From assembly GCA_019918135.1 (NCBI GenBank), contig WBZZ01003756.1, forward strand, positions 107,501 through 171,500: a DNA stretch of 64,000 bases. Reading direction: 5' to 3'. Below the pieces are notes generated by a model that made no database searches, was not told the origin of the DNA, and worked only from the letters and a program-made list of their open reading frames with translations. The DNA is from Paulinella micropora. Lineage: Eukaryota; Cercozoa; Imbricatea; Euglyphida; Paulinellidae. Both the position numbers and the translations under genes were made by a program. This document shows positions 22,132 through 33,969 of the stretch, piece after piece (positions within the stretch are counted from its first letter, which is position 1; the number at the start of each line of letters is the position of its first letter).

Positions 22132-22723
22132 GAGGACGTACGACCGGGGCGGGGCCCGCCCTGTCCATGGCCGGCCGTGGTACCCAGAGCGAGGCCCTGC
22201 CTGCCCCCGGGCGGCGGTGGGGGGGGGGGGGGGTGCCGCGTTCTAGGTACGCGGCCCCCTGACTAGGTTGAGCACGAGGACAGCACGATTGTGGTGCCGG
22301 TGGCCGGCACTGCCCGAATAAAAAAGGTTGCCAGCAGGCTGGTACTACGCTAGGCACCGGCCGGGACGCCCGGTTGGGACGCCCGGCTGGGACGCCCGGT
22401 TGGGGCGCCCGAACCCGGCCAACCACTCCGGCTACGAGCCGGGGCCGGGGAGAGGGGCGGGGGGTGGACAAGGGAGGGGGAAAGGGCGGGGGAGGGGGGC
22501 GGTCTGCGCCTCCCCCCCCCCCCCCCAGGCTTTTCCTCCTTTCCCTAGGCGGGCGCGGCCGGGCCCGGCACAGGCACCGTGCCGCCCGTGACTAGCAAAA
22601 GCCCCCCCCCCCTGGAGGAGGAAAGAAAGCGCGCTAGTCACTTCCTCCCAGCCATCCCCGCCATCCCGGGGTGTGCTGGCGTGTGTGCTGGTGCGTGTGT
22701 GTGTGTGTGCGCGTGTTTTGTCG
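22132..22723. other. Intergenic with short repeats
   Basis: Between the two giant EGF genes. It holds an AATAAA at 22,317-22,322, about four copies of a 13-14-bp unit GGGACGCCCGG(T/C)T at 22,362-22,412, long C runs near 22,512-22,527 and a GT repeat at about 22,695-22,715 just before the next start. No gene is supported. Confidence 0.5.
22317..22322 (+). promoter_or_regulatory. AATAAA after EGF gene 1
   Basis: AATAAA followed by more A residues, 186 bp downstream of the EGF gene 1 stop. A candidate polyadenylation or transcript-end signal. Confidence 0.4.
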
Positions 22724-25700
22724 ATGCCCTCACGACGCACGCCGGCCCGCCGCTCGTGGGCCCCGGCCGGCGTGCTCTGGCTGGTAGCCGCCGCGAGCGC
22801 CAGCCCCAGCTACGAGGTCGAGGTGGCGGACAACCGCTACTACTCGTGCATGGGCACGGGGGCCAGCAGGTGCGGCTCCGGTTTCGACGGGTGGGTGCCG
22901 GGCTTTGTGTTGGACAGTGCGGCCGAGCGCGGCCTGGACGTGCTGTATTGGGACTACCTCGACTCCTCGCAGCTGTGCGAGTGCCGCGCCGCCGGCGGGT
23001 ACTTGGGCTACAGCGCTACGACGCGCCCGCTGAGGTCCTACCTGCTCTTGAACGACAGCCGGCCGCTCGCGTCGTACCCAGTGCTGCGCGGACGGAACGC
23101 CAGCCTGCCCCAGTGCAGCGCGGACTCGAGTGCGTTCGGGCCCGCGTATAATTTCAGCCAGTGCGCGGGCCCCCGGACCGGCTGCGGCGTGACCTGCAGC
23201 GCGGGCTTCCGGCCGGCGGCGGGGAACCTGACGGCCGCGTGCCCGGCCTACCAGGAGTTCCCGGCCGGCACGGAGGTGTTCCCCGCGTACGGGCGTTGGC
23301 ACCTGTCGACGGTGTGCGAGGACGTGGACGAGTGCGGGGAGGGCACCCACGACTGCAGCCCCCTCGCGTCCTGCCGCAATACGGCCGGTTCGTACGCGTG
23401 CGCCTGCGACGGCCGGGACGGCCGGTACCAGGAGGCGGCCGGCACCGGGGGCCGCGGCGAGCTAGGGTGTGAGGTGAGCCCCTGCCGCGGCGAACTCCTG
23501 GTGCAGCTGGCCGGCCGGCTGCACTGGGGCACGTGCGACGGCCTAGCGGCCGACGGGCCCAACTGCACCTTGTTCTGCGCGCCCGGCTACCTGGACAACA
23601 CCGGCGGCCTCGGCGCCGTGTACGACTGCCCCGGCGGCCGGCTGCGGGCGCTGTGGCCGGCCGGGGGCCTGAGCTGCGGGCCGGGGGCGGTGGGCGCGGG
23701 CCTGGGCAGCGTCGTCGACTACGACTACCAGTTGCTCTTCGCGTCCTCCGACGCGGCCGCCACGGCGGCGGACCAGACGCTGCTGGTCGGGGGCCTGGAC
23801 GACGACGGGCACGACGACCTGGTGCTCTTGCTGGCCCGGGGGCCGGAGCGGACGGCGGTGGTCTACCAGAGCGCGCTGGACCTGACGGCGTGGAAGGCGC
23901 TCGCGCACCCGGGCTGTGAGCGGCTCTTCAACTGGCGGCTGCTGGCCGCGGCGCTGACGGCCGTGTGCGCGTACCTGGACGGGCCGCGCTGGCAGTACGT
24001 GCGGGTCGAGTGGCCGGGCGACGCCTGGGGCCCCTACGACGGCCAGCCCTGGCGAGCGCGCGCGGGGGCCGTCCACCTGCGGCAGGCCGGCGCCACGGTG
24101 AACCGCGGCGTGCTGGAGCTGGTGGGGCCCCCGCGCGGCGACCGGCTGCTGCTCTTCGCCCGGTACGGCGGAACGGGATCCCGACCACGCGCTCGACTGG
24201 TACTACTACTTCAATAGCTCCTCTCCGGCCGCGCTGGAGGACGGCACGGCGTACGACTGGGACGGCCGGCGGCTGGCGGGCGGCGGCGCGCAGCTGGACC
24301 TGGGTTTCTGGCAGGAGGGCCTGCGGCTGCCCGGCGGTGCGGAGCAAGACCTGGGCGTGCTCGGCGAGTGCCGGGACCGCTGGTACGCCGACGGCTCGGT
24401 CCGGGCGCTGTGGACGCCGCCCTGCGCCGTGACGCAGTGCGTGCCGGTGCCGGCCTCGGCCGCGCTGCTGGCCGTGTGCGGCGGCACGGGGCAGCTGTTC
24501 GTGGTGGCGCCGGCGGACCAGGCCGAGTACTGGCGGGGCCCGGCGGCGGCGGCCCGCGCGCTGCCGTACCGGTCCGTGGAGGCGGCGGCCGGGGTCGAGC
24601 GCGTGGGCTTCTGCGCGCGTACCGGCTGGCCCTCGCTGCAGCTCTTTGCGCTGGCGCGGAACAGCAGCGGCAACAGCAGCCAGGGCCCGCGCGTGGACTG
24701 GTACGCGCAGGACGAGCTGGACCCGTGGGGCGCCTGGGTGCGGCGGGGCGCCGTGGCGCTGAGCCCCGGCGGCGCGCTGCAGCTCGGGTGCCGGGCGCTG
24801 CCGGCCGCCCCGCAACAGGCGCTGGTGCTGGTGGGGCGCACGAGCGCCGGCCGCGCGTACCTGCTGTGCGTGCCCGCCGCCCAGCTCGTCGAGAGCCGGC
24901 CGCTGGACCTGTGCCAGTACGTGGTGTGCCACCCGTCGGCCGCGTGCGCCCTGGTGCAGGGCTGGCCGCGCTGTGTGTGCGCGGCGGGCTGGGTCGGGGA
25001 CGGCTACCGCTTCTGCGAGGCGGCGCGGCCGGCCCAGCTGGGCACGTGGCGGGGCCTGTCGCTGGAGCAACGGACCACGTTCGTGGCGGGCTGGGCCGGG
25101 GGCGCGGTGGCCGAGGCCGTGCCCGTGGCCGAGCGCGCGCTCGGCAGCCTGTCGGTCTGGCGCTGCGCGGACGCCACGCGGGCGGATCCGTACAGTGCCT
25201 GCCGCTACGGGCGGTCCTGCCGCATGCCGGCGCCGGGCCTCCTGGGCCCGGACGACGACCCGGACGCCCTGGTGCGAAGCAGCCCCGCGCGCGAGCTGGT
25301 GTGCCCCGGGGGACCCTGCTGCGCGCGCAGTACTGGTACGCGCCGAGCCAGGCGTGGGCGGACGCCTACTTCGCCGGCACCGCCGTCCCGCGGGGCCTCG
25401 CCGACCTCGCCGTCGGCGCCGTGCCCGAGTGCTACTACCTGTTCCCGTTGGCGGGCTGGCCCTTCCGGCCGGGCGCCCGGCCCGTCGCGCTCACGGCGGC
25501 GGCGGTCTGGTCGGTGCTGGGCGTGGTGGCGCCCGGGCCGGCGGCGCCCGTGCACGGGGCCGCGGCCGCGAACCTGTGCGCGCAGGTGCGGGCGGCGGCG
25601 GACGAGTTCGAGTGCGCCTTCCCCTTCCGCCGCCAGGCGGCGCCGGGCTTCTGTGGCCTGACGCCCGAGGTGCAGCTGCCGTGCGGGCCGGGCGGCGCGC

Positions 25701-28700
25701 CGGTGGTGTGCCGGGCCCGCGACGACGGCGGGGGCTACGCGTGCGCGTCCGTCCTGGCCGGGGGCCTGTTTACGCTCGCGCGCCAGGACGTGCCGCCCGG
25801 CGCGCTGCGGGCGGGCTGCGCGGTGCTGCGGTCCTACTGCGAGGCCGGCCGCGACTACCAGTGCGGCTGGCCGCTGGCGCCGGCGCCGGCGCCGGCCTTC
25901 TGCGCCACCGGCCCGGCGTGGCTGAGCGCGCGCTGCTCCGCCGTCGCGCTGTGGTGCGACCCGGCAGGCGGGGCCGGTGGCGGGGCCGGCTGCGTGCCGG
26001 CGTGCGTGGCCGGCGCCGAGGGGCTGCCGGCCGGCCTGCTGGCGGCCTGGCTCGCCGCCAGCCGGGCCGCCCCGGGCACGGAGGACGAGGACGACGCGGG
26101 CTTCGCCGCGGCCTTCTGGAACACGTCGGCCACGCCCGCGCTGCTGGCCCGCTACCCGTGGCTGGCCGAGGGCCCGGACCTGCGCGCACGGGCCGGCGAG
26201 GCCCTGTGCGACGCGTGCCTGGCGCCGGCCGGCGGCGGCGGCGGCACACCGCCGGCCCCGCGCGTGAGCGTGGACTGGTGCCCGTTCGCGTGCAGCGTCG
26301 TCAGCGCCTTCTCGTGCCTGTACCACGCGCTCGAGTGCCGGGCCGACGGCCCGCGCACGTACGAGTGCTGGTCCACGACGGACCAGCTCGTGTGGTGGGC
26401 CCGCGGGGTCGGCGCCGACGTCGTGGCCCGCGCGGCCGACGCCGGCGACTGCGCGCCGCTGTGGCTGCTCGGCGAGTACAGCCTGTGCCGTCCGCCCCGG
26501 CCGCGCTCCGCGGCCGCCGCGGTGGCGCCCGTGCTGACGAACGCGCGCGCCTGCTTCTACGTCGTCGAGTCGGAACAGCTGTACCTGGCGCCCGGCGAGG
26601 TGGCGGCCGAGTGCGGCGGGCCCGCGACCGAGGCCGTGCTGGCGGGCCGTTGGGTCGGGGCCTGCGGCCGGGCGCGGCGGCCGGGGTCACGTGCCTGCTG
26701 GGCGAGCGGCAGGGCGTGGACGGCGCCGGCCTGCCCCAGGCGGGGGCGTCGTGCGCCTGGGGGCAGGGGCGGGGCTCGTGCTCGCTGCCGCTGCCCGCCG
26801 CGGTCCTGGACGCCGCCCGGGGGGCCGCCGCCCGCGCCGAGGCGTGCGCCCGGCTCGTGGCCTGGTGCCAGGCCCGGACGCGCGCGGCCCGCCCGCCGCC
26901 GTGGACTTGGGCCGCGGTTGGCCGGCGGGCCCGCTCGACGGCGGCCTGCGCACGTACCTGGGCCCCGACGGGCTGCCCCTGAGCAGCAACCGCAGCGGCT
27001 GTCAGGCGCTCGTCCGCCCGCGGCCGGCCCCTGGCTGCCCGGCCGGCCTCAATGTGTCGTGCGGGGCCCAGCTGTGCCAGGCGGCGCTGCCGGCCCAGCC
27101 CGCGGCGGCGGACGCGGGGTGGTGGCAGTGCGTCCGCGCCCACCCCTGGGTTCGGCCGGCCTCGCTGGCGTTCGCGTGCGGCCCGTCACGCGTGGTGTGC
27201 GAGGCGGCCCCGAACTCGACGTACTCGTGCCAAGCGGCGGCCGACGCGCCCTTCCGGCTGCTCGAGTGCCGCCCGCCCGGGTGGTGGCTGCTGCGCCAGC
27301 CCGGGGACCTGTGCCAGCTGCTGCTGCGCGCCTGCCCGTCGGACCCGCCGCCCGCGTCCGCCCAGCCCGGGCTGGGCGCGGACGGCACGTGCGCCCGGAA
27401 CGCCGAGGGGGCCTGGGCCCCGTCCCCGGGCGCCGTGGCGGCCTGGCTGAACGCCTCGCGCTGGGGCGTGAGCCTGTGCCGCCCGGCCGTGGGGGCGTGG
27501 CCCGGCGGCGGTTGGCGCTCGCCGCCCGGCTGTGCCCCCAGCCCGGCGAGCGGCGCGCGGCGGCCGCGCCGGGCTGGGCGGCGGTGGCGGACGGGGTGGT
27601 GGGCGCGTGCGGCGAGCTGGCGGTCCGTTGCGTGCCGCAGGACTTCTGCCGCGGGGTGCAGTGCTTCGCCGACTGCGAGGCCGCGGACACGTGCGCGCTC
27701 ACGGGGCTGCCGGTCCTGCGGGGCTCGGCGCGCTGGCTCGCGGCGCTCGAGGAGCGGTGGCTGGCCGAACTCGCGCGCGGGGCCCCGCCGGGCCAGGACC
27801 CGCCGCCGCCTCCCACGGTGGCCGGCCTGGCGTGCTGCTGGCTGCCAGAGGACGCGCTGGCCGACCCGTGAGACAGCCTGCGGACCGGCTGCCACGCCGC
27901 GTGCGGCACGGCCTGGCCTGACGACTCGTCGCAGCCCGCCGGGGCCGCGGGGGAGGTGGGGGCGGACGGCTGCCTGCGCGCCTTCTACCTGCAGTCAGTG
28001 CTGCGCTGCGGGACCACGGACGTCGAGTGCCAGGCGCTGGACGGGCCCCTGGCGCAGCGGCTGCCCCCGGCGCTGCGGGACGAGCTGCCGCCCGGCCGGC
28101 GCCGGGGTGGCTGTGGTGCCAGAGCGTGGCCGGGCCCGGGGCCACTGCCAACGTGTCGTGCCTGGCGCCCGCGCGGGGCCTGGCGCTGGCCCGCGACCGC
28201 TGCCAGTTCCTGGCGCGCGCGTGCGCCGGCCACGCGGGCCTGCTCAGCTGCGCCGAGGGGTGGGCCCGCGACGCCTGGACGGACCCCTTCTGCACGAGCC
28301 GGGCCCGGCGCAGCGTGGCCGCCGACCCCTGGAGCAGCTCCAGCCTGGTGGGCTGCGACTGCGGCGCGCACTGGTCGCCCGACGGCCTGGCGCTGCTGCC
28401 GCGTGCGCTGCGCGACGCCAACTGCTACGCGGCGCAGTCGTCGTTCCAGCTGACCCCGCCGCTCAGCGACCTGGCGGCCTGCGCGGCAGCGCGCGACCCG
28501 GGCCCCGGGCTCACGTGCCGGTCGCGCGGGCTCGTGTCCCCCGACGAGTTCTTCCTGCTCTGGCTCGCGCCGCACTGGCCGGCCGTGCGCGAGCGCGGCC
28601 TGCTGCTGGAGCACTACTTGCGCGGCACGGAGCCGTGGGGCTCGCTGCCGCCGGCGCCCGACGCGGGGCTGGCGCGCTTCCTCCGCGGGCTGTGGGCCTG

Positions 28701-31700
28701 GGGCGGGGCGCCCGCCGCCAGCGCGCTCGTGTTCGCCGACGTGCTGCGCGCCGAGGCCGGCGGCCTGCGGCGCGCGCGGCGCTACTGGTGCCTGGGGGCG
28801 GCCGACGACGGCGGCGCCGTGCCCGTGTGCGCCACGCGGCCGGGCCAGGGCCTGCCGCTCTGCACCGTCCACTGCCCGCCCGGCCAAGTGCCGTTCGGGG
28901 CGAACGGCACCGTGGGCAACGGCACGGCGGGCGAAGGCGCGGTGGGCACGCGCTGCTGCCCGCCGGCGGCCGGCGGGCCGTGCCGCGACCTGGCGCCGCC
29001 GCCCGCGCCCGGCTGGGCGTACGCGGAGCAGCGGGACTGGTGCTGGCTGCAGGTCCCGGGCCTCGAGCGCGGGCCCTTCCGCCGGCCGGGAGACGGGGAG
29101 TGGGCTCTGGCGCCGCACCCCTGGCGCGGGGCGCGCGCCTGCCGGCCCAACCTGTGGGCCGAGCGGACGGCCTGGGCGGAGCCCGTGCTCGGCGCCGCGT
29201 CGACGTTCGAGGCGCCCGATTCGGCCCTGGTCCGCTGCCACGGCGACGTGCGCTGCCACGGCGTGGTGTTCGTGGCCGACGGCGGTACCTTCTACAGCGA
29301 CCGCCCCCTCAACTTTCCGCTCGCCTTTTTGCAGGAGCACGACCCCGGCCGCCGCCACGCCCACGCCACGGACCGCGGGGGGCGCTACTTCTTGCATCCG
29401 GTGCCCGACGACGCGCTCGAAGTGGAGGGCGACCTCCTGGTGCGCCCGACCGGCCTGTTCCTCTCGCTGACCCGGACGCTGGACCGGCGCCTGAACCAGC
29501 GCTGCGACCGCTTCGGCTGGTCGCTGGACACGCCCTGGGCGGCCCGCGACCGGCGCCCGGCCACCCGCGCGCGTGCGCTCGTGGTCCTGCGCGAGCGCTG
29601 GCGTGCCCTGCAGCGCGAAGCCGGCTGGTCCGCCCCCGACGACCAGCTGCTGGCGCTGCACCAGAGCGGCGGCTGCGCCGGCTGGCTGGCGCAGCTCTGC
29701 CCCGGGCAGCCGGTGGCGGCCGGGGCGAACCAGTCGGTCGGCGCGGGGAACCAGTCGATCGGCACGGGGAACCAGTCGACCGTTCCCCCGCAGTCCATGG
29801 TTCCCTGGCCGGGGTGCCCCGCCGTGGACGCCGCGTGCGCCGCCACCGCCCGCGCCGTGCTGCCGGGGCGCGAATCCCTGCGGAGCTACGACGCGGCGCG
29901 GTACGCGCTCAAGTACTACCGGGCGCTGCACACGCTCGTCACCCGGCCGGGCCTGGCCGGGTTCCGGGCCTTCCGCAGCGCCGAGCTCGAGGACGACGAC
30001 CTCCGGAGCACGGGAACGGGGGAGGACACCTACCGCGCCGAGGTGCGGCGCTGGTTCCTGGCCTGGGACCTCGAGCGCGAGGCCGTCCGGGACGCGCTGC
30101 TCGTCCGCCACGAGTATGAGGCACGCCGCGCCCGGGCGCGCCGCTGTTACGAGGCGCCGGCGGCCCCCCTCGCGCCGCCGCGGGCTGCCACGGCCTGGCT
30201 CCTGCTCGAGCCGCCGTGCCTGGCGCAGTGGGGCCTGCCGGCCGGCTGCCGCACGTCCGAGGACGGCCTGGCGGGGGCCGCGCCGGCGTCCGACTACTGC
30301 GGTTTCTCGGCGGACGGCGCCCGCTTCTGGCCGGGCGAGGAGGAGCTGGCGGCCGTCGTGGCGCAGACTGACGCCAGCGCTGGGGCCAGCTCGCCCTGGG
30401 CGCGGTTCCGCCGGGGTACGCACCCCCTGGCGTTAGCCGAGGTGGAGCCGCACGAGCTGCTGCGTTACCACGCGCCGCGCTTCGTGGGCGGCCTGGCCGT
30501 CGCGGCCGTGGTCGGGCCGGGCGTGAGCGCCAGCTACGACCTGGGCTGGCAGGGCGCCGCCGAGTACCTGCACGCGGACCCGCTGCCGCTGTGCCGGCCG
30601 GACGTGCTGGGCCCGCGCCAGCCCTGCGCCCGCCTGGCCCCGGACCGCGCCGCCGCCTGGTTCGGCTATCTGGCCTGGCGCCAGTGGGTGCTGCTCGAGG
30701 CCTTTACGCACGGCGAGGCGCGCCTCGCCCCCGGCCAGCCCTTCTGCGACCGCCTGGACCTGCCGCTGTGGCGCACGGAGCCCGTGCTCGCGCTCGGCGC
30801 CTCGCACGCCTGCGCCGTGCCCCTGTGCCCGCTGCCGCTGGCCCCGGGCTTCGACTGGGCCGCCGCGGCGCGCGCCGCGGCGCCCGCCGGCGCCGCCTGG
30901 TGGGCGGGCTCGGCCGCGCCCGACGTGCCCGAGGCCGCCCTGCGCCGCGACACGACCCAGACCCCCTGCGGCTGGAGCCGGGGGGTGTGCCTGGCCGGCC
31001 CGGGCCGCTGCGAGTGCGACCCGTACTTCCAGACCCGGCCCAACACCGAGGTCGTGAACCTGGTGTACTCCGCCGACGGCCGCGCCCGCGTGCCGCGCTC
31101 GTTGCGCGAGGACGCGTGCGGCGTCGACGTGCGCCAGACCTGTTACAGCGACGCGCTCGGCGCCGACACGGCCTGCAACCACCCCCACGGCGAGTGCGTG
31201 CTCGCCTTCGCCGCGGGCCAGGAGCGCACCACCCGGTGCCGCTGCGGCGGCTACGCCAGCACCGACGACGGCCGCCCGTGCTTCGAGCTGGAGGAAGACG
31301 ACCCTCGGTATTGCACGGCGTTGCCCGCCCAGGGCTTCGTGGACAACGGCTACACCAGCTACCCGGGCGGCTACCCCGCCTCCTGCACCGTCCCGCCCCC
31401 GGGCTGCTACTACGCCGCCGAGGGCCGGGCCTGCCAGCGCGCCAGCGCCCGCGCCGCCGACCGCCGCGAGTGCTTCAGCTGCGTCCTGCCCCGCCTCAAC
31501 CTGCGCAGCACGGCCGGCCAGGCCACGGGCCAGTGCCAGGCCACCGCAGCGGGCGGGCCGCCCCGCTGCGCCTGCGAGCCGGGCTTCTTCGGCGCCTACT
31601 GCGAGTACGTCACGGTCGACGAAGGCTGCTTCAGCTCGCGGCTCGTGCGCGAGGGGCGCAGCGACTGTGCCTGGAACTGGTACCTGGGCCAGTGGGAAAA

Positions 31701-32616
31701 GCTCGGCGAGTCCAACATCGACGCCGACCTGCTCGTCCCCGGCTCGCGCCTCTTCCCGCAACGCCAGTGCGCCCTGCCGGCCTGCTCCGGCCGCGGCTAC
31801 TGCGTGCAGGAGCGGGCTTTCCCGGACCTCGCGCACGACTTCGACGCCCTGCCGCCCCTCGGCGGCTTCAGCTACCGGGTGTACCCGTCGCAGCTGCCCG
31901 GCTACGCCGACAACTACCGCGCCGAGGCGGAGGCCAACCGCACCAGGTACGCGCGCTCGCTGGCGCAGCGCTGCGTGTGCGAGCCCGGCCGCGGCGGCCG
32001 TTTCTGCGAGCGCCGGCCGTGCGCGCCGGCCTGCCACGAGTCGGCGGCGTGCCTCGAGGACGTCGGCGGGCCGTCCTTCTGCGTCTGCCCCCGGGACGGC
32101 CTGGGCGTGTGCCTGCGGGCCGAGAACAGCACCTGCCGCTGTTACAGCGAACGCCACCCGGAGCTGGCCGAGCGCGCGAGAACGTGCGGGGCCAGCACGC
32201 GCAGCCGGCTGGTGCGGAGCCAGGCCGGCGCCTGGCGCTGTGAGTGCCTGGCCGGGTTCGAGTACGCCGCGCCCGCCGATGGCTGTGTCCCGCTGCCCGC
32301 CGGCCCGGCCCCCAGCCCGACCCGCCAGGCCCGACGCCCGGCCCGGCCGGCGGCAGTGCCAGCGGCAGCCCGCCGCCGGGCGCCACCCCTAGCCCCTGCG
32401 GCGGCCCGGCCCCGCTGGCGGGCTGGCAGCTCCTGCTGCCCAGGCACCTGTGGCCCAGCGCCTCGCCCGCCGCGTGCCAGGCCTGAGGCGCCCGGTCCCG
32501 CACCAGCCGGAGGAGCAGGCCGCGGGGCGAGCGGACAGGGCCTGCTCTGGCACTCCCCTGACCCACCACCGGCGGGGGAAGGAAGAGGCGGGGAAGGGAG
32601 GGAGAAGAAGGCGTAG
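22724..32616 (+). CDS. Giant secreted Cys-rich EGF/FG-GAP protein 2
   Basis: ATG 22,724 gives a basic start then a hydrophobic signal peptide (APAGVLWLVAAASAS). At nearly 10 kb it would encode about 3,200 residues. Recognisable parts, in order: a calcium-binding EGF motif DVDECGEGTHDC near 23,320; an FG-GAP/VCBS-like calcium loop LVGGLDDDGHDDLVLL near 23,785-23,830; a long series of Cys-rich segments with many NxS/T sequons; three tandem NQS sequons near 29,728-29,785; and several EGF-like units near the 3' end (CACEPGFFGAYC near 31,570; CVCEPGRGGRFC near 31,973; CECLAGFEY near 32,240). The end lies between 32,486 and 32,616. An extracellular adhesin or structural role is inferred. The gene is interrupted several times. 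Confidence 0.55.
29728..29785 (+). repeat. Three tandem NQS glycosylation sequons
   Basis: A 24-bp unit containing GGGGAACCAGTCGATCGG repeats almost three times inside EGF gene 2. Each unit encodes a GxxNQS sequon, so the repeat multiplies N-glycosylation sites. Confidence 0.7.
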
Positions 32617-32706
32617 CTCACCACACTCGGCGGCGCTAGCAAAGTAGCAAAGCTTCGACGGGCCCCCCCCCCGCAACCCCTTCCTTCCTGTCCCCTCCTT
32701 GCCAGG

Positions 32707-32712
32707 ATTAAA
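32707..32712 (+). promoter_or_regulatory. ATTAAA between EGF gene 2 and the GxxH gene
   Basis: ATTAAA lies about 95-220 bp after the end of EGF gene 2 and 24 bp before the next start codon. It could be a transcript-end signal or part of an A/T-rich promoter for the next gene. Confidence 0.3.
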
Positions 32713-32735
32713 GGAGCTCGCAACCTCGCAGCAGG

Positions 32736-33754
32736 ATGTCAAGCCCCGGCAGCAAGCCGCAGGCCTGCGGCCAATGTGAGATTGAGTCTCTGCTGGCCCA
32801 GCACCGAGACGCGTACACTGCCACGGGAATCGTGTCTATAGTCTTGGCCGAAAAGAAAGACTCGACGCGCGTAGTTCTGATCGGAGAGCGCCATGTTGAC
32901 CACGACGAAGTGTTGGCAGACGCACAAAAGGCCGCGGTCGCCAAGTTGTTAAAAGCGCTGGTGAAATGGTCACGACGGGGCAGTACTAAGCGGTGGACGT
33001 TGATCTACGAACAGTCGGATGCCAACATACAGTTGCAGCCGCAGACAATTGATCTGTCAAGCCCCGAGTTCAGCGACGTTCCCTTCTGCCTTGACGCAGG
33101 CCTTTGTAGTCTGACAGCCTCCGTCGCCAAAATGGCCCAGATTCTCGTCCGCGGGCCTACAGCTAACCAGGGGATTCGCTGAAGCAGAGCAGGCGAGCTT
33201 GCTACCTGGTGACGCTCGGTACCTGGCCAAGACGTACCAAACTACGAATGGTGCTGAAGAAGCCAAGACGTTCACCTGCTTCCATAGCTTCGGCAATATA
33301 CCATTTAGATTGTTTAACCCCCGGCAAGGCAAGATTCCCTGGCTATGCTCGCGTATTGGGAACAATGGACAGGCGGCGTTGAGCCCCGACATTCTCCAGA
33401 AGACTGGCAGCGACAGCGATGGTCGCACGCGGCGAATTCAGACATTCCGTAGAAGCCTGGGCCGAGGCGTTGCAAAAGCTCGAGCAGAGAGAACGAGTCC
33501 GCCTACTGACAAGTCTGCGCCGAGCCGCGGCAGATCTAAAGGAAAAAGCAACCAAGGCTAGGGACGCAGATACTTTGTACCTGGAGGTGTGCAATCTGGT
33601 CCTGGAGGTCTATACCGCGGCGTCCGTGCTGCGGTGCAAGCAACCCGCGCTCGTCTATACGGGTGCTGAACACACCGGGTCCATCGTCAAGCTGTTGGAA
33701 TCGAGTGGTCTGCTAACTGTGATCAACACGCTGCCAGTCCGGCGCCAAGAATGA
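32736..33754 (+). CDS. GxxH-motif protein, possibly TraB/ChaN/EreA-like
   Basis: ATG 32,736 (MSSPGSKPQACGQC). Two G-x-x-H motifs frame the gene: VVLIGERHVDHDE at residues 46-58, and YTGAEHTGSIVKLLESSG near 33,655-33,710. Paired GxxH motifs, each after a beta-strand, define the TraB/TIKI/ChaN/erythromycin-esterase-like fold. Similar uncharacterised proteins occur in large DNA viruses. The middle has a possible strand-acid motif (TLIYEQSDANIQ). The product seems cytosolic, without signal peptide or membrane helix. It is interrupted. The assignment rests on motifs alone and could be coincidental. Confidence 0.45.
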
Positions 33755-33887
33755 GTATCCGGGTGTGTCAGGGCGAGCCACGAGTGAGTCACGAGTGGTC
33801 GCGCGGGAGCCCAGCTGTTGGCCGCGGGCCCGGCGTGCCAGTGTCCACCAGTCGTGGTCGGCCCGACCCCGAGGCTTGGCAGCTCTT

Positions 33888-33946
33888 ATTAAACCCCGTC
33901 AATTTGCGCCGTGGTGCTACGCATGGGTACAGAATTTTTTAATAAA
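33888..33946 (+). promoter_or_regulatory. ATTAAA and AATAAA after the GxxH gene
   Basis: ATTAAA at 33,888-33,893 and AATAAA at 33,941-33,946 lie in the 215-bp convergent gap between the GxxH gene and the tail-fibre-like gene. They are the only A/T-rich stretch there. Candidate transcript-end signals for the plus-strand gene. Confidence 0.4.
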
Positions 33947-33969
33947 CCCTGGACAGGGCCGTGCCGGCA

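Noticed and set aside
17647-32616. Host extracellular-matrix genes instead of viral ones
   Set aside because: EGF and FG-GAP domains are animal-like, but there are no introns, and the composition and neighbours match the rest of the block. A host origin before capture remains possible.
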